64,000 nt of DNA, from contig NW_004454156.1 in assembly GCF_000283155.1 (NCBI RefSeq), forward strand, positions 32,447,830 through 32,511,829. The letters are read 5' to 3'. A program made the translations under genes and the position numbers. This DNA comes from Ceratotherium simum simum (Eukaryota; Chordata; Mammalia; Perissodactyla; Rhinocerotidae). Under the pieces are notes generated by a model. The model ran no database searches. It saw nothing but the letters and a program-made list of their open reading frames with translations, and had not been told where the DNA came from. Position 1 is the first letter of the stretch. Each line of letters starts with the position of its first letter. Shown here piece by piece: positions 51,965 through 63,246 of the stretch.

Positions 51965-52460
51965 ACCCAACAGTTCAGAACAACAGACATTTATAACTGA
52001 GGACCTACTGTGTTCCAGAAGCTATGCCGGGCACTAGAGAGCCTGTGTACGGTTTCCGTAAACTCCCGTCTCCTCTGCAGGCAAGCCCCTTCCCCCTCCC
52101 TTGTCTAACTCAGACTCCTCATTTCAGAGTTCGCCACTTCCAGAAGGTGTTCTCTTTCTAGGTTACATCAAGAGCACCCCCTCTGTGCTCTCCCAAATTC
52201 TTGTAAATATTTCCGATATCTCTACCACTGACCTCGCCTCATTGTTTTATAAGAATCAGTCTAGGAATCTGTCTCCTGATTAGGTTATGACTGCCATACA
52301 GATAGAGATGAGGCCATTATTCCTTTTTAATAGATTTATTCATATTTTCCTTGAACAGACATCTTTTGAGCACCTCCTTTGTGCAAAGCACCCTGCTACG
52401 CGCTAGTGATACAAAATTAACGGAGAGGATGTCAATGTAATGGGAGGGACAGGTGTAGGG
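51965..52460 (-). repeat. two L2 3' ends (antisense)
   Basis: ACAGACATTTATAACTGAGGACCTACTGTGTTCC (51983-52016) and GAACAGACATCTTTTGAGCACCTCCTTTGTGC (52353-52384) are two separate reversed termini. The middle (52060-52320) reads weakly as sense L2. Confidence 0.7.
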
Positions 52461-52479
52461 AGTGAAAGGAGACTCTGAT

Positions 52480-52700
52480 GATCCTGGGTGGCTTTAGCAA
52501 GTAACCTACCCTCTCTGGCGTGGTTAATTTACCTGGAAAATAGAATTAACATTAGCGTCTATTACTATCTCTCGAGGTGACGATGAGGATGACACGCTTA
52601 TAAAATGGTGAGCCAGCACATCCCTGCCACTCAGTAGGTACACCAAACTCACGTTGATAATTCTTGGTGGCAAGTATTGTAAATGCTGGCTGTTATCAAA
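52480..52700 (+). repeat. MIR SINE, diverged
   Basis: TTTAGCAAGTAACCTACCCTCTCTGG, CCTGGAAAATAGAATTAACATTAG and CCTGCCACTCAGTAGGTACACC. Confidence 0.65.
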
Positions 52701-52904
52701 GGGGGATGTTGCTCTTTGACACCAACATAGCTTTAAGTCTTAAGAGTCCCTTTTTGATACAGTGAAAACAAAGACATTAGATATTTAATGGGAAATGAAC
52801 ATCAGTGCACTGGCTTTGACGAGAAATCAATTTTGAAACATCACATATTTTAAACTCAGAAACCTAGTCAATGCTCCTGTGAACTTTGATCACATCATCT
52901 TGAA
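52701..52904. other. unique sequence
   Basis: Nothing recognised. Confidence 0.4.
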
Positions 52905-53130
52905 AACGCCTTTTCAAAAGGCCACCCCCTCCACGAGGCCTTCTCTGATCACTCACCCAGCAAACTCTCCCTCGTGAAACTCCCCTGTTGAGTCCTTTCT
53001 CAGGGCACTCAGCACTTTCTCCACCCTGTATGAGTTAATGATCTCGTCCTGGCCCTCTCACCACCATCACCAAACTCCAAGACTTCTTTCAAACAGGATC
53101 CACATCTGAGTCATACTAATATCCCACTGT
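52905..53130 (+). repeat. L2 LINE 3' region
   Basis: CCACGAGGCCTTCTCTGATCACTCACCC, CTCAGGGCACTCAGCACTTTCTCC and AGACTTCTTTCAAACAGGATCCACATCTG. Confidence 0.8.
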
Positions 53131-53134
53131 ATCA

Positions 53135-53600
53135 ACCATCTGCCGCATAATAATGCTGCTGCCTAACAAACCATACCAAAAAGCTGTGTCTTGAGGCAAC
53201 AATCATCTATTTTCACTCATGCTTCTGCAGGTCAGCTGGGACACGGCTGATCTAGAGTGGGCTTCACTTCTCACCAAAGACTGGCGGGTCAGCTGGGTGG
53301 CTCTGCTCCGTGTCTCTCATCCTACTCCTCCTCAGACCAGCAGGCTGCCAGGGCATGCTGTTTTCACAGCAAAAGCAAAGAGGCAGAAAAGAGCAGAAAC
53401 ACTGGAGGTCTTCTACGGCCTAGGCTCAGAACTACCACACTGTCACCTCTGCCTCATCCTTCAGGTCAAAGTAAGCAACACGGTTGAGCCCAAAGTCAAA
53501 AGTAACAGAAATATACTAGCATCTTTGGGAAGGAATTCAGAAAGGTGTGAAGAATTGGGGCCATTAATGCAAACAGTGAATCATATCCACCACTGAGGCG
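53135..53600. repeat. old dispersed repeat, family not assigned
   Basis: AATGCTGCTGCCTAACAAACC, CAACAATCATCTATTTTCACTCATGCTTCTGCAGGTCAGCTGG and GTCTCTCATCCTACTCCTCC recall an ancient LTR-like repeat seen across mammals. The 125-codon plus frame inside is therefore not a gene. Confidence 0.55.
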
Positions 53601-54405
53601 CCCCATACATATAAAATAATCCTCAGGCACAGAGGGACGGAAGGAATACAGAGTAAATTTCAGAGCCTTATGAAGACACTTGGCCATTTACCAGCAGCCA
53701 CTGTGAATCCTGAATCAAGTACACCAGTAATGCTCTCGTTAAATATTGGTTTGCTACAGGTCCCTAGACTCCACTGTACTTTAGCTGGAGAGGCGGAATT
53801 TCAAAAACATGTATGCACACACTGTTATTTTTTTCATGGATCTCTGATTATGAAATAAATCAACACATCCATTCACACATGGGAGCCCATGTGTGCCTGC
53901 ACACGTACGCGTGCACACACACACATCAGGCTCTCTCACTAAAAGAAGAAAAACGCTACACTGTTTTGCATACATGGGATGAAGGAGGGGATGAAAAGGG
54001 AGAAGGTGAAGAGGTGATTTTGAATCACACCTACAGTGGTTAATTTTCATTTAACTACCTCGCTGAGACTAGAGGTTCAGCAGAAGCACATTAAAGTCCG
54101 TGAACTTATGAAATGATGCATTATTGAAGCCACAGCAGGGGAAAGGGCTCGGTTTGGAAGACATAAAAGACTAAAGCCTGCAGAAGTGTCATTTTGCATT
54201 ACAAGGTAACTGCTAAAAAAAAATACGTTTTAATTGAGAAGGAAAAGACTCGCTCCAGGAAGGTAGATAAAATAAAATTAACCCATAGCTCTCCATTCCT
54301 CCTGCCCCAGGAAGGCTTGCAGTTCCTCCAAGAGTTCAACCAAAGAAATAGTCTTAGATTAGCCTATTTCCCCCTCTTGATCCCACTGACACTGGCTACA
54401 AACTA
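53601..54405. other. unique sequence with CA/CG run
   Basis: A CACA stretch with CGTACGCGTG in it spans about 53888-53927. No repeat family or exon recognised otherwise. Confidence 0.4.
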
Positions 54406-54409
54406 CCAT

Positions 54410-54640
54410 TTGTTCATTCACTCAACAAATATTTTTTGAGAGCCTTCTATGTGCAAGACACAAGGAGAGAGAAACCCTCGCTGTCGTCAGCTTACATTCA
54501 AGTAAATTACACAGCGTATTAACAAACGGTGATGCTATAGGAATAGACAGAGCAGGCCAAAGAAGACAGTGGGTGGAGTTAACAGAGAGTTACAAATTTA
54601 AATAAGGTGAAAATCACTAAGTTTTTCACTTCCCTTGTTC
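54410..54640 (-). repeat. L2 LINE 3' region, antisense
   Basis: TTCATTCACTCAACAAATATTTTTTGAGAGCCTTCTATGTGC, then GCTTACATTCAAGTAAATTACACAGCG and GGTGATGCTATAGGAATAGACAGAG. Confidence 0.83.
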
Positions 54641-55205
54641 TCTGTGCTTCAACTTGCACAAGCTGTTTAAATCAATCACCAAATGCAGTTGTACAAAGCA
54701 CCCAGGACAGGTAAATTATACGTCACCCACTCCAGCAGACACAGATATAGGGTCCCTACCCACAAGGTGTTTGCAATCCTACATCTCATCGAGAGGTACT
54801 CAAGTGACATGGGAAAACCACAAACCCCAGACTTAACCACTAACTCTAAGCAATGACAATAGGCAGTCCATGCAGGCACCAACAGCTGACTTATTAAGGC
54901 TTTTTGGGTGTGTATCTCAACCCCTCTATCCCTTTCACTGTGTGTTGAGTAGGTGAGCTGATGGCACTGAAGATGTAAGGATCTATCAAATCCATAAGAA
55001 ACCATGAGCTTGCCTCAATGGGTCCCCAAATTGGGCTCCTGAAAGCCAGTCCCGTGGGCCTGGACTCTACAAGTCTAAGGCTATACACACACAAGGTCTG
55101 CCTCTAAATGGGGAGGGGGAATTGTGGTGGTGGTCGGGACCATGCCCCCATTCTTAGCCTCTGTCTGCTCCACCTGCTCCTCCTATGGAGGCCCTCTTTG
55201 GCTGC
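54641..55205. other. unique sequence, no gene seen
   Basis: A 109-codon minus frame lies at 54676-55005 without a domain. No repeat recognised. Confidence 0.4.
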
Positions 55206-55360
55206 ATATGTTAATCTTCTGGGGGAGTTTTGATCCCAGGGCCCAAGCTGCACGCCAAACCAGCTGAATCAATATTTCTAGGGGTGGGGCCCAGGCATCA
55301 GCAGACGTTAAAGCTTCCCGGATGATTCTAACATACAGCCTAGGCTGAGAACCACTTTAG
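55206..55360 (+). mobile_element. hAT-type MITE (MER-class)
   Basis: CCAGGGCCCAAGCTGC .. CAATATTTCTAGGGGTGGGGCCCAGGCATC .. GCCTAGGCTGAGAACCACTTT. It is the same type as 22440, but its 5' end is lost. Confidence 0.68.
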
Positions 55361-55830
55361 ACCCTTCACTGTCCCCACCAGGGCTGGAACGTCTATTCCT
55401 GACCACCTGGGCTCCCTCCCTATTTCAACTTGAGGTTTCAGCTGTGCCCCTACCCCATACTATCCCACTGTGGTCCATCAGGAAGGAACCATCAGAAACC
55501 TCCAGGTGGACCATGTGCCGCAACTCTATTTTCCAAGCAGAACCGGGACAGAGCACCTGGCAGAAGCACCCCTGTACTCTTCCGAGGCAGTGAGCCCAAA
55601 CAAGTGGGAGGGCAGTTTTGGAGTTCTAATCCTGGTGTGGACACACGCGAGCTCCGCATGACCCTGGACAAGAAAATGAACCCCGTGCATCTTGGCGTGC
55701 TCCTCTGTAAGTCGGGCACCATGACGTCCACCTGACTGGGGCTGACAGGAAGACACAAGGAGAATCACTAATCAAGTGTGTGACACACAGCAGGTGCTCC
55801 AAAATGGCAGCGGCTCTTAGTAATTTATCA
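55361..55830 (+). repeat. unique sequence, then MIR
   Basis: TTCTAATCCTGGTGTGGACACACG, GCATGACCCTGGACAAGAAAATGAACC, CTCCTCTGTAAGTCGGGCACC and GTGTGTGACACACAGCAGGTGCTCC (55624-55800) form a diverged MIR. Overlapping frames of 63-101 codons are not supported. Confidence 0.6.
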
Positions 55831-56355
55831 TATGGGAGCCAGTCCAAAAAGAGTTTACATACCAAAGCAGAATATCTGGGACAATTTCATGGTTTATGGG
55901 GAAAACAAATGGATCAGAATGTTTGAAATCCAAGCCACCCCAGAGAATCTGATTATCCATATCTTGTGTAGTGAGCATCGTAACTGAGACGCACGACATG
56001 GGGTTAAGCCACTGCCAGGGGCCAGCAGGTGAGGGATGGAGGGAAGAGCGCACATGCACAGAGGTGGGCGGGGTTGGGGCCCTGAATCTCTAGCCAAGTC
56101 AGTCACTGCACTAAAAACTAAAAACTACTGTTCTTCCTGCCAACAGGGAACGGGACACACCCGCCAAAGCAGAAACCAGAGGAGAGTAGGAAGGAACCAG
56201 AAGGATGAAGTGGCCCTAACAACGAATGTATTTGAGCCGAAAGAGAAAATAGAAAAACAGGCCATCTGCACACTCCCAGTGGACAAGAAGAGAAGACGGA
56301 AGCCTGAGGCGACCAGGGTGGAAAACTAGGATGGAACAAATACAGACAAGTCTCC
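55831..56355. other. unique sequence, no gene seen
   Basis: The 97-codon plus frame at 56036-56329 is rich in Arg/Lys and stop-poor, but has no domain and is matched by a minus frame. No repeat recognised. Confidence 0.4.
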
Positions 56356-56359
56356 TGTG

Positions 56360-56855
56360 AGGCTCTGTATCGGTTATTCCCGCCAAGCTGGCGATTTGAA
56401 AGAGCACACGTTTATTATCTCACAGTGTCTGTGGCTCAGGAGTCTGGCCATGGCACGGCTGGGTCCTCACCTTAAAGACTGACAAGGCTGCCATCATGGT
56501 GTCCCCTGTGGTGTCTTCACGCAGAGGCTCTGGGGGAAAACTCACTGGCAAAGCTCACGGGGGTGCTGGCTGAATTCATTTCCTTGTGCTGGAGGACTGA
56601 GGGCCTCGTCTCCTTGCTGGCGGCTGGCTGGGGGCCACTCACCGCTCCCTGCCACCTGGGTTTCCCCAGCATGACAACTTCATTAAGCCAGCAAGGAGAG
56701 CCTCTACAGCAAGTCAGCCAGCAAATGTAACCACAGAAGTGACCTCCCTTCACCTCTGCTGTACTCTATTGGCTAAAGCAAGTCACGAGGCCCACCCACA
56801 TCATGTGGAAGGGATTACACAAGAGCATGAACATCAGGAGATGGGGATCATAGGG
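56360..56855. repeat. old dispersed repeat, family not assigned
   Basis: AAGAGCACACGTTTATTATCTCACAGTGTCTGTGGCTCAGG, AGGAGAGCCTCTACAGC and GGCTAAAGCAAGTCACGAGGCCCACCC follow a long mammalian repeat I recognise by wording but cannot name. Confidence 0.55.
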
Positions 56856-56863
56856 GACCACTT

Positions 56864-57416
56864 TTTTTTTCAATGTGGTAAAATATACATAACAAAATTT
56901 ACCATTTTAAGTGTACATTTCAGTGAAATTAAGTACATTCACATTGTTGTGCAACCATCACAACCATCCATCTCTAGAACTTCTTCATCTTCCCGAACTG
57001 AAACTCTGTACCCATTAAGCTAACTCCTCATTGCCCCTCCCCTGGCCCCAGCAACCACCATTCTACTTTCTGTCTCTATCAATTTGACTACTCTAGGTAC
57101 CTCACATAAGTGGAATCATAAGCATTTGTCCATTTGTAACTGGCTTATTTCTCTTAGTATCATGTCTTCAAGGTTCATCCATATTGTAGCATGTGTCAGA
57201 TTTTTCTTCCTTTTTAAGGCTGAATAATATTCCATTGTATGGATATACCACACTGTTGTTCCACTCATCCGTTGATGGACACTTGAGTCCCTTTCACCTT
57301 TTGGCTGTCGTGAATAATGCTGTTATAAACCTGGGTGTACAAATATCTGTTCAAGTCCCTGCTTTTGATTCTTTTGGGTACACACCCAGAGGTGGAACTG
57401 CTGGATCATATGGTGC
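56864..57416 (-). mobile_element. L1M LINE 3' end
   Basis: The T run, GGTAAAATATACATAACAAAATTTACCATTTTAAG, CCCCAGCAACCACCATTCTACTTTCTGTC and GTATGGATATACCACACTGTTGTTCC are antisense 3' UTR and ORF2 end of an older L1. TTTTGGGTACACACCCAGAGGTGGAACTGCTGGATCATATGG marks its break point at the 5' side. The frame is degraded. Confidence 0.92.
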
Positions 57417-58484
57417 CACAGACCCTTTGAAGCCCATGTGTACCTATACCAGGGCATAGAGGTTTGGGAGCCTGTTAAGACTTTGGACAGGGGCAGAGGG
57501 TGAGTGAAGGGTAACCAAGTACCCAAGAACAACATAAAATTGTCAGCACCACCCCTCCCTCAACCATGCATCACCTTGCTAGAATGTGTGAACATAACAG
57601 TGTATGCAGCCCCCCACTTACTGGGGCCCAGGGACACTGACTACACCCTCTTACCCACCCTTAGTGTGCTCCTGACTTCTGCTGATCACTCTGCATTTTA
57701 AAGGAGTCTCTTTCGGTTAACGCTGCTTGAGTTTTCTGTAATTAGATACCACCTTGTTCTCCACTGGTATTTAGAAAAGCTCATAGTGAAAGCAACAGAC
57801 TCGCCCTGCACTGACCGAAGGGCCGAGCGGGAGATGCAAGACAGCTGAGCACCTTCCCCACCGACCAGACCTGATGGTAGAACACCAGGAGAAGTCCTCA
57901 AAGAGGGGAAACTCAGGATTAGAAAAGACTGGGAGCCTCTGTTCTAGCCATCTCCGCCTGCCTTTTGCTTCCTGGAGTTCTCTGCCCAAACCTTAGCAGA
58001 TTAGGGGCAGTTTTGCAGGAATGAGGCCAGTTCCCTGAGGAGCTCCCTTCCCCAAAGTCCCAGGAAGCAGCTGAAAGGAAAACCTCAGGTTGACTCACTC
58101 ACAACTGTTGAAGGAGACATGCCTTTCCTTGTAAAGCAGCTGGCTGGCCGCCACAACCAGAACGCGCGACAGCCTTTCTATCAAGCCCGTTCTTTCTGAA
58201 AACCTCCCACACCCAGTCCTCCGCTTTTATTTTGCTTACCCAAAAAGCCGCAAGCAGTAAACTCTCACTGGTGGTTCAAGAAAACAAAGTCCCAGGGATC
58301 CATTATTACAGGCAGAATAAGGGGCTCCTTCCTGCTGTCCCAAAGTAGCACAAGATAAAGGAGGGAGGCAGGCTGGGTCAGGACAGCCACTGAGTGACCC
58401 CGGCTCTGTGGCAGGAGTGGGGACTGCTGGCACGATGGGAATCCACAAAGGTGGCAAAGAAGGCCTTATCTCCCTCTATCCCAT
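57417..58484. other. unique sequence, no gene seen
   Basis: About 1 kb without a clear repeat. Frames of 65-88 codons lack domains. Confidence 0.4.
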
Positions 58485-58935
58485 CTCCGTCAGTGAAGGT
58501 GAAATCGGAGGGGGAATGCCAATGAAGCCGGCGGATCTCCAGACAGCCAAAAATGTGGCGCTTTATTACGGAGTCTAAGTGACTGCAAACAGGCCATTAT
58601 CAAATCTCTTCAGTGACAAAGCTCCGTGTTGAAGGGGACAAATAAAAATAAGTACATTAGGCACAATAAATCACAGGGACCTCTCGTCGAGACCCATTAT
58701 CCCTGGGGGATCACGGGGCTGTTTTGCTCCCTGCCTTTCAGCTATTGGATCCTGGTTTTCCCATCATTGTTTTAACATTGCAGCCATTACTCTCTGTGCC
58801 ACGAAGAGCCTGCTGTTTCTCTGTACTTCTGGGTGGCAAGGGCATAATTTGTTTTACGATTTGCTTGGGAGGGTAGCTGTTTTATATTCGTCTTTAAAAG
58901 ATACATTCAATAATTGTTGCAATGAGACTCCGCTT
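58485..58935. other. repeat-poor block, candidate conserved noncoding element
   Basis: A 450-base repeat-free block with words typical of developmental enhancers: GGCGCTTTATTACGGAGTC (58558), CAATAAATCACAGG, CATTATCCCTGGGGGATCACGGGG, CATTGTTTTAACATTGCAGCC and GATACATTCAATAATTGTTGC. No reading frame of 60 codons lies within it. Role inferred. Confidence 0.4.
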
Positions 58936-59270
58936 AAAAAAAAAAAAGACCCAGCCCTGTCACTCCTTCCAGCATCAATGTGGCCAGGGCTGTAGCAACC
59001 CAAAAGGGACCCAGCCATCACCAGGAGGGCCATGCCATTTCTTTGCGGGCCCCATGCGCCCGGTAACAGCTTTAGTCATGTTTAAAGAGCCAGTTAATCA
59101 CTGTGGAAGGCAGCCTGGGCTGGAAGGAGACAGAAAGAGGCTGGAAGTCGGGAGGCCTGGGTTTTACCACTAAGTTAGTGTGACCTTGGACAGGTCCTTT
59201 GACCTCCTAGGCTGAAGTGTCCCCATCTGTCAAATAAACCAGTTGGTCCACATGCCTCTTTGGAGTCCTA
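58936..59270 (+). repeat. unique sequence, then MIR
   Basis: GGAAGTCGGGAGGCCTGGGTTTTACCAC, TAGTGTGACCTTGGACAGGTCC and CCCCATCTGTCAAATAAACC (59141-59240) are a MIR. Confidence 0.8.
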
Positions 59271-60239
59271 AAGATTCTGAATTTCTATAAGATGCAGAGG
59301 GAGTGTCAAGAACTTGAAGCCAGAAAATAATATTTATATTTCCTCCTCTCTCTCAACAAGATTGTTACAAGACTCATCTTAAGATAAAACCAATCCATTA
59401 TGGAATTGTCCAAGACATTTTCCACCAGTTCCTTCTTTTCCTGTCCATGTAGAAACCTTCCCTGCTGCCCCCTCATTCCCTGAGAAGTTGTTTTCCAGGA
59501 CAGCTCATTGTAAATACTATAAACAAGTCCCCTCCCAATATTCTCCATCTGGAAGTGGATGGAAGGATAGATACATAAGGACAGAATGTGCAGAGCCAGA
59601 TCCCCAAAGTGGGACCGTCTACATTCTTCCCCATCAGAGGTGAACAAGGAAGCAAATCCCCTTCGCTCTTCTGCAAGGTGGCTGTCTACGCCTGCACGCA
59701 GTGTGGAGACGTCAATAGTCCTTTCATGCATCCCATTTCAATTACCGCATCTAAATCTCGCCACGAAAAGAACACTTTTTGCAATGTAATGTTTCCAAGT
59801 GTGGCACTGCGCGAGGCAGCCATCTAACAAAATTGATCCCAGAACATCATCGCCCATCCGAGAAAGCACTGACATAAAACCCGCCCGATGGTGCCCAACT
59901 CTCAAAATACCCTGTAAAGGACTCAAATTCAGAAAAGGCAAAAAAGTTACAAGCTCTCCCGTGTTAGAAATGGAGCTGGGTTTTACAGATCATCCAAGTC
60001 CGCTGAGCAGCCTCTTGGGAGCGGAATAAAGAGGATTCCTCCTAACGTAGTGACACCTCTGGCTTTGCAAAATTTGGTGTAACAACCCAATAAATACCAA
60101 GTGGAGTTAGACATATGGTAGCTTTTAGCCTAGAATGCAGGTGGCAAGCGGCAAAGGAGGTAGCTTTAGCTTGCAAACCAGGATTGAGAACTGCAAGACA
60201 GCCTAACCCAGTCACAATGAACCAGACCATCCAGAACGA
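59271..60239. other. unique sequence, no gene seen
   Basis: Nearly 1 kb without a recognised repeat. A 141-codon minus frame (59306-59731) is overlapped by three others and has no domain. Confidence 0.4.
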
Positions 60240-60355
60240 GAGCTCTATATGCAAGCAGAGACTGTGTCTTGTTCTCGCTCCAGAGCCCAGCACAGCGCCT
60301 GGCACACAGAGACGATCAACAACAGCGTGTTCACAGAATGAGAGCACGAAGGAAT
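60240..60355 (+). repeat. L2 LINE 3' end
   Basis: AGAGACTGTGTCTTGTTCTCGCTCCAGAGCCCAGCACAGCGCCTGGCACACAG. Confidence 0.82.
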
Positions 60356-60607
60356 GAAGCTGAGCAAAGTGATATCAGAGACCTATAGCCCTTAGAAACT
60401 CTGAGCCACTGGATGGGAATAATGCTAAGACCTATTTAACAAAGTGAGATTTCTGCAGAGCTTTGAGCATCTCAAAGATAACATCTAGATGTACATATAT
60501 TCAGACAGCAATATGTACTATGCTGTATGTAAAAGGGAAGGCAAAGACCTCAAATCCTTTAAACATCACCGTGAGAGTTTTGGGGATTGTTTTTGGTTTA
60601 TTTGTTT
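60356..60607. other. unique sequence with weak MIR end
   Basis: GATGGGAATAATGCTAAGACC .. GAGCATCTCAAAGATAAC may be a MIR 3' half. The rest to the L1 target is unassigned. Confidence 0.4.
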
Positions 60608-60623
60608 TGTAGCTTTCTTTCTT
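60608..60623 (+). repeat. L1 target-site duplication, left copy
   Basis: TGTAGCTTTCTTTCTT, identical over 16 bases to 62163-62178. It directly abuts the poly-T (A-tail complement). Confidence 0.95.
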
Positions 60624-62162
60624 TTTTTTTTTTTTTTTTTAAATTTTTTGTTTATTGCAGTAACATTGGTTTACAACATTGTAAAAATTTCAGGTGTACA
60701 TCATTGTACTTCTGTTTCTGCATAGATTACATCATGTTCACCACCAAAATACTAATTACAACCCATCACCACACACATGTACCCAATTATCCCTTTCACC
60801 CTCCTCCCTCCCCCCTTCCCCTCTGGTAACCACCAATCCAATCTCTGTCCCTATGTGTTTGTTTATTGTTGTTATTATCTACTACTTAATGAAGGAAATC
60901 ATACAGTATTTGACCTTCTCCCTCTGACTTATTTCACTTTGCATCATGCCCTCAATGTCCATCCATGTTGTCACAAATGGCTGGATTTCATCGTTTCTTA
61001 TGGCTGAGTAGTATTCCATTGTGTATATATACCACAGCTTTTTTATCCATTCGTCCCTTGATGGGCACTTAGGTTGCTTCCAAGTCTTGGCTATTGTGAA
61101 TAACGCTGCAATGAACACAGAGGTGCATGTACCTTTGCAAATTGGTGTTTTCAAGTTCTTTGGATAAATACCCAACAGTGGAATAGCTGGATCATATGGT
61201 AGTTCTATCGTTGATTTTTTGAGGAATCTCCATACTGTTTTCCATAGTGGCTGCACCAGTTTGCACTCCCACCAGCAGTGTATGAGAGTTCCCTTCTCTC
61301 CACAACCTCTCCAACACATGTTGTTTCCTGTCTTGCTAATTATAGCCATTCTGACGGGCGTGAGGTGATATCTCATTGTAGTTTTGATTTGCATTTCCCT
61401 GATAGTTAGTGATTTTGAACATCTTTTCAGGTGTCTGTTGGCCATCTGTATATCTTCTTTGGAGAAATGTCTGTTCAGGTCTTTTGCCCATTTTTTAATT
61501 GGGTTGGTAGTTTTTTTGTTGTTGAGATGCATGAGTTCTTTATATATTTTGGAGATTAAGCCCTTATCAGATGTATGGTTTGCAAATATCTTCTCCCAAT
61601 TGTTAGGTTGTCTTTTCGTTTTGTTGATGGTTTCCTTTGCTGTGCAGAAGCTTTTTAGTTTGATGTAGTCCCATTTGTTTATTTTTTCTATTGTTTCTCT
61701 TGCCCGGGCAGATGTGGTGTTTGAAAAGATGTTGCTAAGACTGATGTCGAAGAGCGTACTGCCTATGTTTTCTTCTAGAAGTTTCACAGTTTCAGGTCTT
61801 ACATTCAAGTCTTTAATCCATTTGGAGTTAATTTTTGTGTATGGTGTAAGGTAAGGGTCTACTTTCATTTTTTTGCATATGGCTATCCAGTTTTCCCAAC
61901 ACCATTTGTTGAAGAGACTTTCTTTTCCCCATTGTATGTTCTTGGCTCCTTTGTCAAAGATTAGCTGTCCATAGATGTGTGGGTTTATTTCTGGGCTTTC
62001 GATTCTATTCCATTGATCTGTGTGTCTGTTTTTGTGCCAGTACCATGCTGTTTTGGTTACTATAGCTTTGTAGTATATTTTGAAATCAGGGAGTGTGATA
62101 CCTCCAGCTTTGTTCTTTTTTCTCAGGATTCCTTTAGCTATTCGGGGTCTTTTGTTGTTCCA
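60624..62162 (-). mobile_element. 5'-truncated LINE-1, recent
   Basis: On the minus strand this is the last 1.5 kb of an L1: the end of ORF2, a 3' UTR of about 240 bases (60641-60881) and an A tail of 17 (60624-60640). The 5' part, including endonuclease and reverse-transcriptase domains and ORF1, is absent, as expected of incomplete target-primed reverse transcription. The perfect 16-bp target duplication and open frame suggest recent insertion. The fragment at 32118-32306 is a second copy of the same family. Confidence 0.97.
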
Positions 62163-62183
62163 TGTAGCTTTCTTTCTTACCAC
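60882..62183 (-). pseudogene. LINE-1 ORF2 C-terminal remnant, frame open
   Basis: The frame is 433 codons. The last 426 (from Trp8 at 62160-62162) are the C-terminal third of L1 ORF2p, the retrotransposition enzyme. The [11 protein letters not shown] start, [17 protein letters not shown] and [18 protein letters not shown] near the end are family signatures. A Cys-His cluster, C290-X3-C294-X7-H302-X4-C307, is the C-terminal zinc-knuckle-like motif. There is no endonuclease and no YADD reverse-transcriptase motif, so it cannot act alone. The first seven residues, including the Met, come from the flanking target DNA, so the apparent start is accidental and translation is not expected. Confidence 0.95.
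62163..62178 (+). repeat. L1 target-site duplication, right copy
   Basis: TGTAGCTTTCTTTCTT, the partner of 60608-60623, at the 5' (truncated) end of the L1. Confidence 0.95.
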
Positions 62184-62766
62184 TGCATGTTAACAGCAGA
62201 AGGCAAAAGAGAAATGCATTCTGAAAATATTCTTAGCCTCTGCCCCAGTGAACCTCTTTTGAATATCAAAATACGACTCAGGAAAACAAACCAATAAAAC
62301 TACCACACATTCCCGTGCTCTCCGTGAAAGATTCAAGAGCTGGGACAGATATCTCAGGATTACATCCAAATCGTACTGCAGGGCAGCAGCAGGTGGCAAC
62401 ACGTCAGGACATGGTAGGCGACACTGCAGTCTGACTCTAAGAGGGCAAAGCTCTACCCTTGGCCCCTCGTGAGTTTGCTGCCAACTTGCTCCAAGTGTCC
62501 ACCAAACACACAGCTCAGGTCAAACATTCACACGTCCCAAAGGACTTTTAATTGAAAAATCTCAGGGGACATGACATGTGTCAGATCCAAACACGCATTA
62601 GATACCGTATACTGGGAATAAGAGACACTAACGTCCCCTGGGGTGATTCTGCCATCACCCGGGGAATATATTTTCTAGATTGCTTTCTCCTGTGATTGTG
62701 TTTTATCTTTATCTGTGGTTGGGAACAGGTGATGGACCTCGTGAGGAGGAAAAATAAAGCTCGGAG
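62179..62766. other. unique sequence, no gene seen
   Basis: No recognised repeat or exon; short frames only. Confidence 0.4.
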
Positions 62767-63246
62767 AGTTACGAATTGAATTGTGTCCCCCAAGAAAGAT
62801 ACTGAAGTCCCAATCCTCAGGAACTCAGAATGTGACATTATTTGGAAATAGGGTCTTTAAAGAGGATTAAATGCAAAAGGAAGTCATTACTGTAGGTGGG
62901 CCCCAATGTGATATGACTGGTGTCCTTATAAAAGGGAAATTTGGACACAGAGATACGTACAGAGGAAAGACGATGTGAAGACATACAGGGAGCAGACAGC
63001 CATATGACTGGGGTGATGCATGTGTAAGCCAAGGATCGCCAAGGATTGCCAGCAAACACCAGAAGTTAGAAGGGGCAAGGAGGGATTCTTCCTTAGAGCC
63101 GTCAAAGAGAGCATGGCCCTGCTGACACCTTGAGACAGCTTGATTTGGGACTTCTAGCCTCCAGAACTGTGAAACAATACACTTCTGTTGTTTTAAGCCA
63201 CCCAGTTTGTGGTGCTTTGTCACAGCAGCCACAGGAAACTAATACA
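62767..63246 (+). mobile_element. solo MaLR/MLT1-like LTR
   Basis: GTTACGAATTGAATTGTGTCCCC near the start, CAGAATGTGACATTATTTGG, GACTGGTGTCCTTATAAAAG, CTAGCCTCCAGAACTGTGAAAC and AAGCCACCCAGTTTGTGG, ending CAGGAAACTAATACA. It belongs with the LTRs at 2986 and 34451. The first bases are mutated and no clean 5-bp duplication can be fixed. Confidence 0.82.
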
